Source: JBHJOF01 sp050330055 (lineage in GTDB: Bacteria; Pseudomonadota; Alphaproteobacteria; Kiloniellales; JAKSDN01). Taken from it: a stretch of 8,497 bases of DNA. A program made the position numbers and the translations under genes. The DNA is taken from NCBI GenBank assembly GCA_050330055.1, contig JBHJOF010000373.1, forward strand, positions 1 to 8,497. The letters run 5' to 3'. The notes beneath the pieces are model-generated. The model saw only the letters and a program-made list of their open reading frames with translations, did not search any database and was not told the DNA's origin. Below, in pieces: positions 1-5,458 of the stretch. Positions within the stretch are counted from its first letter, which is position 1. Each line of letters begins with the position of its first letter.

Positions 1-18
1 TATATCAACCGCCTACCA

Positions 19-62
19 CCTCATGCTGAGGAGCCGCGAAGCGGCGTCTCGAAGCATGGGAG
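19..62. repeat. REP-like nested palindromic repeat (long variant)
   Basis: The ends CATGCT (22-27) and AGCATG (53-58) are inverted and can form an outer stem. Inside, GCCGC (33-37) and GCGGC (41-45) form a second stem around a GAA loop. The outer arms match those of the 29-nt repeats at 122-150 and 3774-3802, but the centre is different, so this looks like a second subtype of the same repeat family. It lies 3' of the minus-strand oxygenase gene, as REP-like elements usually do. Repeats of this kind are common between genes in alphaproteobacteria; this is from general knowledge and was not searched. Confidence 0.7.
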
Positions 63-90
63 CCCGGTCATGAGTATCGGGATTTGGTAT

Positions 91-125
91 GAGGAGGGCT
101 TGTGCCGCACTGGCACAAACCCCTC
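91..125. repeat. Imperfect inverted repeat next to the REP cluster
   Basis: TTGTGCC (100-106) and GGCACAA (112-118) form a perfect 7-bp stem with a 5-nt loop. Pairing extends imperfectly outward to GAGG (91-94) and CCTC (122-125), so it abuts and slightly overlaps the repeat at 122-150. There is no T-run on either strand, so it is not a clear intrinsic terminator. It could be a decayed member of the same palindromic cluster or an mRNA 3'-end stabilising hairpin. No gene is seen anywhere in 1-214, and 151-214 shows no recognisable element. Confidence 0.45.
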
Positions 126-150
126 ATGCTGAGCCTGTCGAAGCATGAGG
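122..150. repeat. 29-nt REP-like hairpin repeat, copy A
   Basis: A 9-bp perfect stem (CCTCATGCT at 122-130 with AGCATGAGG at 142-150) encloses an 11-nt loop, GAGCCTGTCGA. The whole 29-mer is identical to 3774-3802, about 3.6 kb away. The reverse complement of 3734-3762 has the same loop and a covarying stem. It sits downstream of the stop codon of the minus-strand gene at 215-1057. Translation of such repeats produces the spurious peptide LSLSKHE often seen in false ORFs of alphaproteobacteria. Confidence 0.85.
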
Positions 151-214
151 AGCTGCGCGGTGATCGCTGCTGAACGGATTCTGCGCTAGCCCGGACTTAC
201 CGACGGAACGTCGC

Positions 215-1057
215 TCAGAAGAAGACAAAGCAGCGGGTCTCGAGGCTCTCGCGCGGCGGCGCGTCGGCTGGCGCGTCCGGATCGTCGAACGAGGTGTGGA
301 TCGTGAAGCGGGCGCGGCCGTCGGTCGCGGAATCGAAGGTCTTGATCAGCAGCGCCTCGTCCATGGTCATCGCGGGGAAATAGTACCAGCGGTGCGCCGG
401 GCTGTAGAGCGCCTGCTGGATCTCGCCGATGCGGTCCTTCGCCCGCCGCTCGACGCCGACCAGGTCGTCGGGCGCCACGCTGGCGGCATCGCAGAGCGCC
501 AGCGGCGCGCGCTGCACCGTGCCGTTGATCGAGCGCCAGAGGTTGACGATGGCGAAGCGCCGCTGCAGCAGAGCGTCCGCCTCCTCCGGCGCCTCGGCGA
601 AGAAGTCGCGCAGCCGCTTCGGGCCCGACTTGGCGGTGTAGTCGTTGTGGATGATCGAGGCCGGCTCGCGGATCATGCGCGCCTTCTGGACCTCGAGCGA
701 GCCGGAGCGCCGCGTGTGATCGAAGATCTCGACCCGCGCAGCGCCGGTCGCGCGGCGCAGCAAGTCCATCACCTCGGCCTCGTAGACCGACGCGATCTTG
801 CCGTCGTCGTAGAAGTCACGGACCGCGCTCGTCTGCGCCACCAGGACGAAGCCCTCGCGGTCCAGGCTGAAGGGCTCGTCCCGGCTCCGGCCATTGCGGA
901 TCGCCACCCGCTGCATGACGTAGTCGCCCTCGTGCAGGGTAATGTCGCCGCCACCCACGGAAGGGATGTAGACCGGGACGCCCTCGGCCCTGGCGAGGTA
1001 CTTCAGCGGTGCCTCTACGACGTCGGAGGGGGCGTGCCGGGCGGTCTCTGCTGCCAT
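215..1057 (-). CDS. CmcJ/NvfI-family non-heme iron oxygenase homologue
   Basis: This 280-residue protein has the length and block structure of the CmcJ/NvfI family (cephamycin 7-alpha-methoxylase P8-related proteins and fungal Fe(II)/2-oxoglutarate oxygenases). Visible blocks are HNDYT (137-141), NLWRSINGTVQRAPLALCDA (172-191), RWYYFPAMTMDEALLIKTFDS (223-243), and a C-terminal HTSFDDP...PPRESLETRCFVFF. H137-x-D139, H254 and R269-x-S271 are placed like a 2-His-1-carboxylate iron site plus an RxS 2-oxoglutarate-binding motif; the 15-residue gap from His to Arg matches that in DAOCS. These assignments are inferred from spacing. No signal peptide is apparent, so it is probably cytosolic. The ATG start is supported by AAGGA (1064-1068 on the complement) 6 nt upstream. 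It is divergent from the cupin run and likely shares its control region. The natural substrate is unknown; bacterial members outside antibiotic clusters are uncharacterised as far as I know. Confidence 0.85.
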   Translation of the reverse strand: MAAETARHAPSDVVEAPLKYLARAEGVPVYIPSVGGGDITLHEGDYVMQRVAIRNGRSRDEPFSLDREGFVLVAQTSAVRDFYDDGKIASVYEAEVMDLLRRATGAARVEIFDHTRRSGSLEVQKARMIREPASIIHNDYTAKSGPKRLRDFFAEAPEEADALLQRRFAIVNLWRSINGTVQRAPLALCDAASVAPDDLVGVERRAKDRIGEIQQALYSPAHRWYYFPAMTMDEALLIKTFDSATDGRARFTIHTSFDDPDAPADAPPRESLETRCFVFF

Positions 1058-1096
1058 GGGTCATCCTTGCCTGCGGCCGTCGATGGCCGGACTCTA

Positions 1097-1125
1097 CCGC
1101 ATGTTACGGCGGCCGGCACATGCGG
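1097..1125. promoter_or_regulatory. Candidate operator: 8-bp inverted repeat in the divergent region
   Basis: CCGCATGT (1097-1104) and ACATGCGG (1118-1125) are perfect inverted half-sites separated by 13 bp. Their centres are 21 bp apart, i.e. two DNA turns, which suits a dimeric regulator. They lie between the divergent oxygenase and cupin genes, just downstream of the predicted minus-strand -10 box, where a bound repressor could block transcription. Alternatively it is a hairpin in the oxygenase mRNA leader. No regulator gene is visible in this window. Confidence 0.4.
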
Positions 1126-1129
1126 TTAT

Positions 1130-1159
1130 CTTATATGACGCTTGAGAAGAACTAGCCAA
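1130..1159 (-). promoter_or_regulatory. Possible sigma70-type promoter of the oxygenase gene
   Basis: Read on the minus strand, TTGGCT (complement of 1154-1159) is followed after 18 nt by TATAAG (complement of 1130-1135), a 4/6 and 5/6 match to the -35 and -10 consensus. Transcription would begin near 1123, giving a leader of about 65 nt before the ATG at 1057. This AT-rich patch stands out in GC-rich surroundings. No equally good plus-strand promoter was found for the cupin run. Confidence 0.4.
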
Positions 1160-1227
1160 ACCCGCCGCGGCGATCCGTGCTAAATCCTATGGCCGCCAGG
1201 AACGAGACCGACAGTCGGAGGTGCCCC

Positions 1228-1704
1228 ATGGCCGACCGCGTGAAACCGCCCGCCCTCGACCCCGCGACCGTGACGCCGCGCAAGGGCTCCAGCTATCCGG
1301 CGCCCTTTGCCCCGCCCTGCGTCGAGCGCGAAAAGCGAGCGCTCGGCGATCCCCTGGGTCTCACCCAGTTCGGCGTGAACCTGACCACCCTGCCGCCGGG
1401 CTCCTGGTCGGCGCAGCGCCACTGGCACCAGCACGAGGACGAGTTCGTCTACGTGCTGGAGGGTGAGGTCACGCTGATTACCGACGCCGGCGAGCAGGTG
1501 CTCAGCGCCGGCATGGCAGCCGGCTTCCCGGCCGGCGTCGAGGACGGCCACCATCTGGTGAATCGCTCCGACAGGCCGGCCACCTTTCTCGAGGTCGGCA
1601 GCCGGGCGCCGCTTGAGCACGGCGTCTATCCCGACATCGACATGACGGTCGAGATCAGCGCGCGCAAGCTGACTTTCTTCCACAAGGACGGCACGCCCTA
1701 TTGA
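1228..1704 (+). CDS. Small cupin-domain protein, tandem copy 1
   Basis: This 158-residue single-domain cupin has an intact metal site. Motif 1 is HWHQHEDEFVYVLEG (65-79), giving H65, H67 and E72. Motif 2 starts at G95 (GMAAGFPAG) and supplies H108 and N112. Such bicupin-fold-half proteins bind Fe, Mn or Zn and act as isomerases, dioxygenases or sugar/small-molecule binders; the sequence does not show which. The ATG at 1228 is preferred over an upstream in-frame ATG at 1177: GGAGG (1217-1221) lies 6 nt before it, and the paralogue downstream begins with the same residues (MADRVKPPALDP). No signal peptide or membrane segment is seen. It is the first gene of a four-gene run, with 23 nt before the next. 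It carries H69 next to the metal motif where copy 2 has Gln. Confidence 0.85.
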   Translation: MADRVKPPALDPATVTPRKGSSYPAPFAPPCVEREKRALGDPLGLTQFGVNLTTLPPGSWSAQRHWHQHEDEFVYVLEGEVTLITDAGEQVLSAGMAAGFPAGVEDGHHLVNRSDRPATFLEVGSRAPLEHGVYPDIDMTVEISARKLTFFHKDGTPY

Positions 1705-1727
1705 ACGATAGCGCTCGGAGAGTCCCT

Positions 1728-2207
1728 ATGGCCGACCGCGTGAAACCGCCTGCCCTCGACCCCGTGACCGTGACGTCGCGCAAGGGCTCCGGCTATCCCG
1801 CACCCTTCGCCCCACCCTGCGCCGAGCGCGAAAAGCGAGTGCTCGGTGATCCCCTGGGCCTCACCCAGTTCGGCGTCAATCTCGCCACCCTGCCGCCCGG
1901 CACCTGGTCATCGCAGCGCCACTGGCACGAACAGGAGGACGAGTTCGTCTACGTGCTGGAGGGCGAGCTGACCCTGATCACCGACGCCGGCGAGCAGATG
2001 CTGAGCGCCGGCATGGCGGCCGGCTTCCCGGCCGGCGTGGAGGACGGCCACCACCTGGTGAACCGCTCCGACAGGCCGGCCAGCTACCTCGAGATCGGCA
2101 CCCGGGCGCCGCAGGAGCGCTGCGTCTATCCCGACGTCGACTTGACGGAGGAGATCGGCCCGCAGACGGAGATCTTCCTCCACAAGGACGGGACGCCCTA
2201 CTCGTGA
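1728..2207 (+). CDS. Small cupin-domain protein, tandem copy 2
   Basis: This 159-residue protein is a close paralogue of the preceding gene. It keeps H65, H67 and E72 (HWHEQEDEFVYVLEG) and the second motif GMAAGFPAGVEDGHHLVN (95-112), so it should still bind metal. The ATG at 1728 is supported by GGAGAG (1717-1722) and by homology with copy 1; the in-frame ATG at 1701 overlaps the upstream stop and is rejected. Relative to copy 1, QH at 68-69 becomes EQ and the segment from about residue 128 to 152 is largely replaced, which may change ligand specificity or the dimer edge. Its stop overlaps the GTG of the transferase gene (GTGA, 2204-2207), implying translational coupling. It has no export signal. 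The substrate is unknown. Confidence 0.85.
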   Translation: MADRVKPPALDPVTVTSRKGSGYPAPFAPPCAEREKRVLGDPLGLTQFGVNLATLPPGTWSSQRHWHEQEDEFVYVLEGELTLITDAGEQMLSAGMAAGFPAGVEDGHHLVNRSDRPASYLEIGTRAPQERCVYPDVDLTEEIGPQTEIFLHKDGTPYS

Positions 2208-2845
2208 GCGACGCGGTCGTCCTCATCGGGCCATCCTACAGCGTCTATGTGCGCATCGCGCGCCTGGCGCTGATCGAGAAGGGTGTGCCGTACCACCTCG
2301 AGGAGTTCGACATCTTCGACGACGCGGCCATTCCGCCGGACTACCGTGAACGCCATCCCTTCAAGCGCGTGCCGCTGTTGCGCCATGACGACTTCGAGCT
2401 CTACGAGACCAGCGCGATCACCCGCTATGTCGACGAGGCCTTTGCCGGCCCACCGCTGCAGCCGAGCGAGCCGCGGCAGCGGGCGCGCCTGAACCAGGTC
2501 ATCGCCCTGCTCGACAGCTATGCCTACTGGCCCCTGGTGCGCGTGATCTACGTCCAGCGGCGCGACCGCGACAAGGCCGACGAGGCGGCAATCGCCGAGG
2601 CGCTGCCGCAGGCGAAGCGCTGTCTCGGCGCGCTGGAGCGCCTGCTCGATCCGGCCGGCTTCTTCTCCGGCCCCGCCTTCGGCCTGGCCGACATTCACGC
2701 CATCCCGATCTTCGCCTACTTCCTGCTCACGGCGGAGGGACGGGGGATGATAGCCCAGCATCCCGCGCTCGCCGCCTGGTGGTCCCGGATGCGCGAGCGG
2801 CCCAGCGTCGCTGCGACGCGCTTCGCAGCGGAGGCCCCCCAATGA
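2204..2845 (+). CDS. Glutathione S-transferase family protein
   Basis: At 213 residues the protein has the usual two-domain GST length. Residues 1-80 form the thioredoxin-like domain: the beta-alpha start VVLIGPSYSVYVRIARLALIEKG with candidate catalytic S11/S13 or Y12, the cis-proline at V56-P57 (KRVPLL), and the glutathione gamma-glutamyl contact motif E68-T69-S70. The helical domain follows, with GLADIHAIPIF (160-170) matching the conserved helix-6 N-capping segment. No catalytic cysteine is at the active-site position, so an omega or beta class thiol transferase is less likely. The GTG start overlaps the cupin stop by 4 nt, and the gene's own TGA overlaps the next ATG by 4 nt. In this setting it may conjugate or isomerise an electrophilic intermediate handled by the neighbouring hydratase; that is inference from position only. 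Confidence 0.9.
   Translation: MSDAVVLIGPSYSVYVRIARLALIEKGVPYHLEEFDIFDDAAIPPDYRERHPFKRVPLLRHDDFELYETSAITRYVDEAFAGPPLQPSEPRQRARLNQVIALLDSYAYWPLVRVIYVQRRDRDKADEAAIAEALPQAKRCLGALERLLDPAGFFSGPAFGLADIHAIPIFAYFLLTAEGRGMIAQHPALAAWWSRMRERPSVAATRFAAEAPQ
2830..2834 (+). promoter_or_regulatory. Shine-Dalgarno site deciding the hydratase start
   Basis: GGAGG lies 7 nt before the ATG at 2842, inside the end of the transferase gene. It supports this start over the in-frame ATG at 2779, which would create a 67-nt overlap and add 21 residues not expected in the family. Confidence 0.75.
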
Positions 2846-3702
2846 ACCGGTCCAGCCATGATCTCGCCCGCTGGCGCGCCTGGGTCGGGCGCGAGGCGAC
2901 GGCCGACGACGTCATCGACCTGCAGCGGGTCGCGGCCATGCAGGCGCTGCTCGACCGCGACGAGGGGCTGAAGGCCGGCGATCCCCTGCCGCCGCTCTGG
3001 CACTGGCTCTACTTCTGGCAGACGGCGGCGCAGTCGGCGCTCGGCTCCGACGGTCACGCGGCGCGCGGCGAGTTCCTGCCGCCGATCGAACTGCCGCGCC
3101 GCATGTGGGCCGGCAGCCGCCTCCGCTTCCCGCGGCCGCTGCCGATCGGCGCCGCGGCGACGCGCCGCTCGACCATCGCCTCGGTCGAGGAGAAACGGGG
3201 CCGCAGCGGCCGCCTCGCCTTCGTCACCGTGCGGCACGAGGTCGCAGTGGCCGGTGTCACCTGCATCGAGGAGGAGCACGACATCGTCTACCGCGAAGCG
3301 CCGCGCGGCGACGCACCGCCGCCCGAGAGCGAGCCGGCGCCGGCCTCGGCCGCCTGGCGCCGCAAGATCAGGCCCGATCCGGTGCTGCTGTTCCGCTATT
3401 CGGCGCTCACCTTCAACGGCCACCGCATCCACTACGACCGCACCTACGCGACCGAGGTCGAGGGCTATCCGGGCCTGGTGGTGCACGGGCCGCTCTTGGC
3501 GACCCTGATGGTCGACCTGGCGCGCCGCGAACGCCCGCAAGCCCGCATCGCCGCCTTCCAGTTCCGCGCCCGTGCGCCGCTCCTCGACGGCGCCCCCTTC
3601 ACCCTCGCCGGAGCACCCGCGCCCGACGGCAAGAGCGCCGCCCTCTGGGTCGCCGGGCCGCAGGGCGAGCTGGCGATGCAGGGCAGCGTGGAGCTGGGCT
3701 AA
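2842..3702 (+). CDS. FAS1-like/HTD2-type dehydratase (mesaconyl-C4-CoA hydratase-like)
   Basis: This 286-residue protein resembles the two-hotdog hydratases annotated as FAS1-like dehydratase, HTD2 or mesaconyl-C4-CoA/itaconyl-CoA hydratase, which reversibly hydrate enoyl-CoA esters in the cytosol. The N-terminal non-catalytic hotdog (about 1-150) contains LPPIELPRRMWAGSRLRF (79-96). The C-terminal half contains the active-site block RYSALTFNGHRIHYDRTYA (185-203), where N192 or H194 and H197 are the expected catalytic positions, and GYPGLVVHGPLLATLM (208-223), the conserved helix contact of the family. Length matches the family (about 280). It is the last gene of the run. No CoA transferase, acyl-CoA dehydrogenase or CitE-like lyase, its usual partners in C4-C5 dicarboxyl-CoA pathways, is present here, so the exact substrate is open. 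Confidence 0.85.
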   Translation: MNRSSHDLARWRAWVGREATADDVIDLQRVAAMQALLDRDEGLKAGDPLPPLWHWLYFWQTAAQSALGSDGHAARGEFLPPIELPRRMWAGSRLRFPRPLPIGAAATRRSTIASVEEKRGRSGRLAFVTVRHEVAVAGVTCIEEEHDIVYREAPRGDAPPPESEPAPASAAWRRKIRPDPVLLFRYSALTFNGHRIHYDRTYATEVEGYPGLVVHGPLLATLMVDLARRERPQARIAAFQFRARAPLLDGAPFTLAGAPAPDGKSAALWVAGPQGELAMQGSVELG

Positions 3703-3733
3703 AGCCTCTTCGATGCTTCGCTACCGCGCCCTG

Positions 3734-3762
3734 CCTCGTCCTTCGACAGGCTCAGGACGAGG
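3734..3762. repeat. 29-nt REP-like hairpin repeat, inverted copy with covarying stem
   Basis: CCTCGTCCT (3734-3742) pairs perfectly with AGGACGAGG (3754-3762) around the loop TCGACAGGCTC, the reverse complement of the loop in the other copies. Two stem positions differ from copies A and B, and both are matched by a change on the opposite strand. It lies 31 nt after the hydratase stop and 11 nt before another copy in opposite orientation. There is no T-run, so any terminator role would not be the classical intrinsic type. Confidence 0.85.
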
Positions 3763-3773
3763 ATGATAAGCCG

Positions 3774-3802
3774 CCTCATGCTGAGCCTGTCGAAGCATGA
3801 GG
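3774..3802. repeat. 29-nt REP-like hairpin repeat, copy B
   Basis: This is identical over 29 nt to 122-150: 9-bp stem CCTCATGCT/AGCATGAGG and loop GAGCCTGTCGA. With the inverted copy at 3734-3762 it makes a head-to-head pair, an arrangement typical of bacterial interspersed palindromic elements. It lies between convergent genes. Confidence 0.85.
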
Positions 3803-3861
3803 AGCCGCGACGGTTTGCATAGCTTAACGACGTAGCCTCACGACCAACAAAACAAACTTGG

Positions 3862-3995
3862 TTTGACACGGATGAACACGGATGAACGTGAGCGAAGCCC
3901 TTGTCAGATGACGGTGCGTCAAGTCTTCGATGTTTCCTCACTGGGCAAGGTGATCCCTTCTTGGTTTGTGTTCATCTGTGTTCATCCGTGTCAAA
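3862..3995. repeat. 26-nt inverted repeat with 82-nt spacer
   Basis: Positions 3862-3887 and 3970-3995 are reverse complements with one mismatch in 26. Each arm is itself two copies of the 10-mer ACACGGATGA or its complement, perfect in the left arm. The 9-mer CTTGGTTTG occurs directly repeated at 3857-3865 and 3960-3968, just outside or before each arm. Base composition is more AT-rich than the flanking genes. Sequences like GTTCATCCGTG are widespread intergenic repeats in diverse bacteria (general impression, not searched). The spacer 3888-3969 has no recognisable coding content. It could be a non-autonomous palindromic element or a barrier between convergent transcripts. The remainder, 3996-4050, shows nothing identifiable. 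Confidence 0.75.
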
Positions 3996-4050
3996 TAATC
4001 CGCTGTGGAAGCCGTGCAAAACTTTGGCCCAGGTGTCGAACCTTTAACAG

Positions 4051-5280
4051 TCACGGCCGTCGCAGCGCGTGGCAGAAGCGGTCGATCTCGTCCTCGGTGT
4101 TGTAGTAGTGGACCGAGGCGCGGATCAGGTCCGGCAGCTTGCGTTTCTCGGCGTCGATGAGGGTCGAGGGTGGCGTCGAGTGCGAGACGTTGATGTGACG
4201 GGCGCGCAGGCTCCGGCGCACCTCGGCGGCGCTGCGGTCCGGCAGCGCGAAGGTGACGATGCCGCAGCGCTTCTCGCCCAGGTCATAGACCGGCAGCTTC
4301 ATGTCGTCGGCCAGGATCGAGCGCAGCCGCCGCGCCAGCCAGGTGACGCGCGTCTCGATCGCCTTCAGGCCGAGCGCCAGGGCGTAGTCGACCGCCACGC
4401 CGAGCCCGATTACCGCGGCGTAGTTGAACTCCCAGTTCTCGAAGCGCCGCGCGTCCGGCCGCATGACGTAGCGGTCGGGCGCCACCCAATCGGCCGCGTG
4501 CAGGTCGAGGAAGGGCGGCTGCAGCTTGTCGAGAATGCCGCGCCGCACGTAGAGGAAACCGCTGCCGCGTGGCCCGCGCAGGTACTTGCGCCCGGTCGCG
4601 GTCAGGAGGTCGCAGCCGATCGCCTCAACATCGACCTGGAGCTGCCCGACCGATTGGCAGGCGTCGAGCAGGAAGGGGATGCCGGCGGCGCGCGCCACCT
4701 TGCCGATCGCTTCGGCCGGGTTGACCAGCCCTCCGTTGGTCGGCACGTGGCTGACCGAAATCAACTTCGCCCGATCGTCGATCATGTTTTCGAGCGCGGC
4801 CACGTCGAGCTGCCCGCTGGCGTCGCTCGGCACCACCTCGACCTCGGCACCGCAGAACTCGGCCGCGCGCAGATAGGCGATATAGTTGCTGGCGTACTCG
4901 GCCTCGGCGGTCAGGATGCGGTCGCCGGGCTGAAAGCCGAAGGCGTGGAAGGCCAGGTCCCAGCCGACGGTGGCGTTCTCGACCAGGGCGATCTCGTCGC
5001 GTTTGGCGTTGATCAGCCTGGCGATGGCGTCGTAGCTGTGCTCGATCCGCGCTTGTGCCTCGTCGGCCGCCTCGTAGCCGCCGATCGTCGCCTCGCGGCG
5101 CAGGTGACTGATCTGCGCCTCCAGCACCGGCTGCGGCATCAGCGCCGCCCCGGCATTGTTGAAGTGTAGAACCGACTTGCAACCGGGCGTTTCGGCCCGC
5201 ACCCGCGCGACGTCGATGCCGGCATGGGCTTTGATGTGGGGGCCGGCGTGACTAACGGTGCTTTCCTCCAACAGCGCCAT
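4051..5280 (-). CDS. Class-V-fold PLP-dependent enzyme (desulfurase-like, no catalytic Cys)
   Basis: This 409-residue fold-type I enzyme has the landmarks of the aminotransferase class V/cysteine desulfurase superfamily. They are FNNAGAALMP (40-49), the phosphate-binding ENATVGWDLA (101-110), LLDACQSVGQ (204-213) with D206 for the pyridine nitrogen and Q209, and TGRKYLRGPRGSGFLYVR (229-246) with K232 as the PLP lysine. RASVHYYNTEDEIDRF (387-402) is the conserved C-terminal block. Where SufS/CsdA carry the persulfide cysteine, this protein has INVSHSTPPSTL (363-374), with no Cys. It is therefore unlikely to be a classical desulfurase. An isopenicillin-N-epimerase-like enzyme or a C-S lyase resembling EgtE (compare RREATIGGYEA at 61-71) are alternatives; no other ergothioneine genes are visible. 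The ATG at 5280 is chosen over an upstream in-frame ATG at 5460 because GGAGG (complement of 5288-5292) lies 7 nt ahead and the extra 60 residues are low-complexity. Confidence 0.85.
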   Translation of the reverse strand: MALLEESTVSHAGPHIKAHAGIDVARVRAETPGCKSVLHFNNAGAALMPQPVLEAQISHLRREATIGGYEAADEAQARIEHSYDAIARLINAKRDEIALVENATVGWDLAFHAFGFQPGDRILTAEAEYASNYIAYLRAAEFCGAEVEVVPSDASGQLDVAALENMIDDRAKLISVSHVPTNGGLVNPAEAIGKVARAAGIPFLLDACQSVGQLQVDVEAIGCDLLTATGRKYLRGPRGSGFLYVRRGILDKLQPPFLDLHAADWVAPDRYVMRPDARRFENWEFNYAAVIGLGVAVDYALALGLKAIETRVTWLARRLRSILADDMKLPVYDLGEKRCGIVTFALPDRSAAEVRRSLRARHINVSHSTPPSTLIDAEKRKLPDLIRASVHYYNTEDEIDRFCHALRRP

Positions 5281-5287
5281 CCTCTTT

Positions 5288-5292
5288 CCTCC
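5288..5292 (-). promoter_or_regulatory. Shine-Dalgarno site deciding the PLP-enzyme start
   Basis: On the minus strand GGAGG is 7 nt before the ATG at 5280. A TTGACG element (complement of 5347-5352) farther upstream could be a -35 box, but I see no matching -10 at normal spacing. TTGACC (5386-5391, plus) is an equally tentative -35 for the divergent ankyrin gene. Confidence 0.6.
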
Positions 5293-5458
5293 CGTCTTGC
5301 ACTGTTGCGGCAGGTTATCGACTAGCCTCGCCGGGCGGGGCGGGTCCGTCAAGGTAGCTCCGCCGCACCAGGCGGGCCGCCCCGCTTGACCTCGGCGCCC
5401 GGTCTGCGAAAAAGGGGGACGAACACGGAACGGCGCAATCGACAGGGAGCAAAATGCC

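Larger units (their letters stand above)
1228..2207 (+). repeat. Tandem gene duplication (two cupin copies, 500-bp period)
   Basis: The two cupin genes start exactly 500 bp apart and are alike at nucleotide level from their ribosome-binding sites (TCGGAG before both) to their ends. By eye the proteins differ at 29 of 158 aligned positions, about 82% identity. Thirteen of the differences fall in the last 35 or so residues, while both metal motifs are preserved except for residues 68-69. This points to a local duplication followed by divergence of the C-terminal segment. Confidence 0.85.

Noticed and set aside
296..1138. 280-codon open frame on the plus strand opposite the oxygenase gene
   Set aside because: It is a shadow of the minus-strand gene: its translation is Arg/Ala/Val/Asp-rich with no recognisable motif, and it runs through the divergent promoter region. 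Equal length with the real gene is coincidence.
3734..3802. CRISPR array in the repeated region after 3703
   Set aside because: There are only two hairpin units, in opposite orientation and 11 nt apart, with no regular spacers and no cas genes.
3699..3941. 80-codon minus-strand frame across the REP cluster
   Set aside because: Its peptide (LSLSKDE, VHPCSSVS) is the usual artefact of translating these repeats.
3863..4105. 80-codon plus-strand frame across the long inverted repeat
   Set aside because: It is encoded mostly by the palindromic repeat, runs into the 3' end of the PLP-enzyme gene and has no ribosome-binding site or family features.
4069..5169. 366-codon open frame antisense to the PLP enzyme
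   Set aside because: Long antisense frames are expected in GC-rich DNA. The opposite strand carries a complete PLP-enzyme motif set, and this translation has none.
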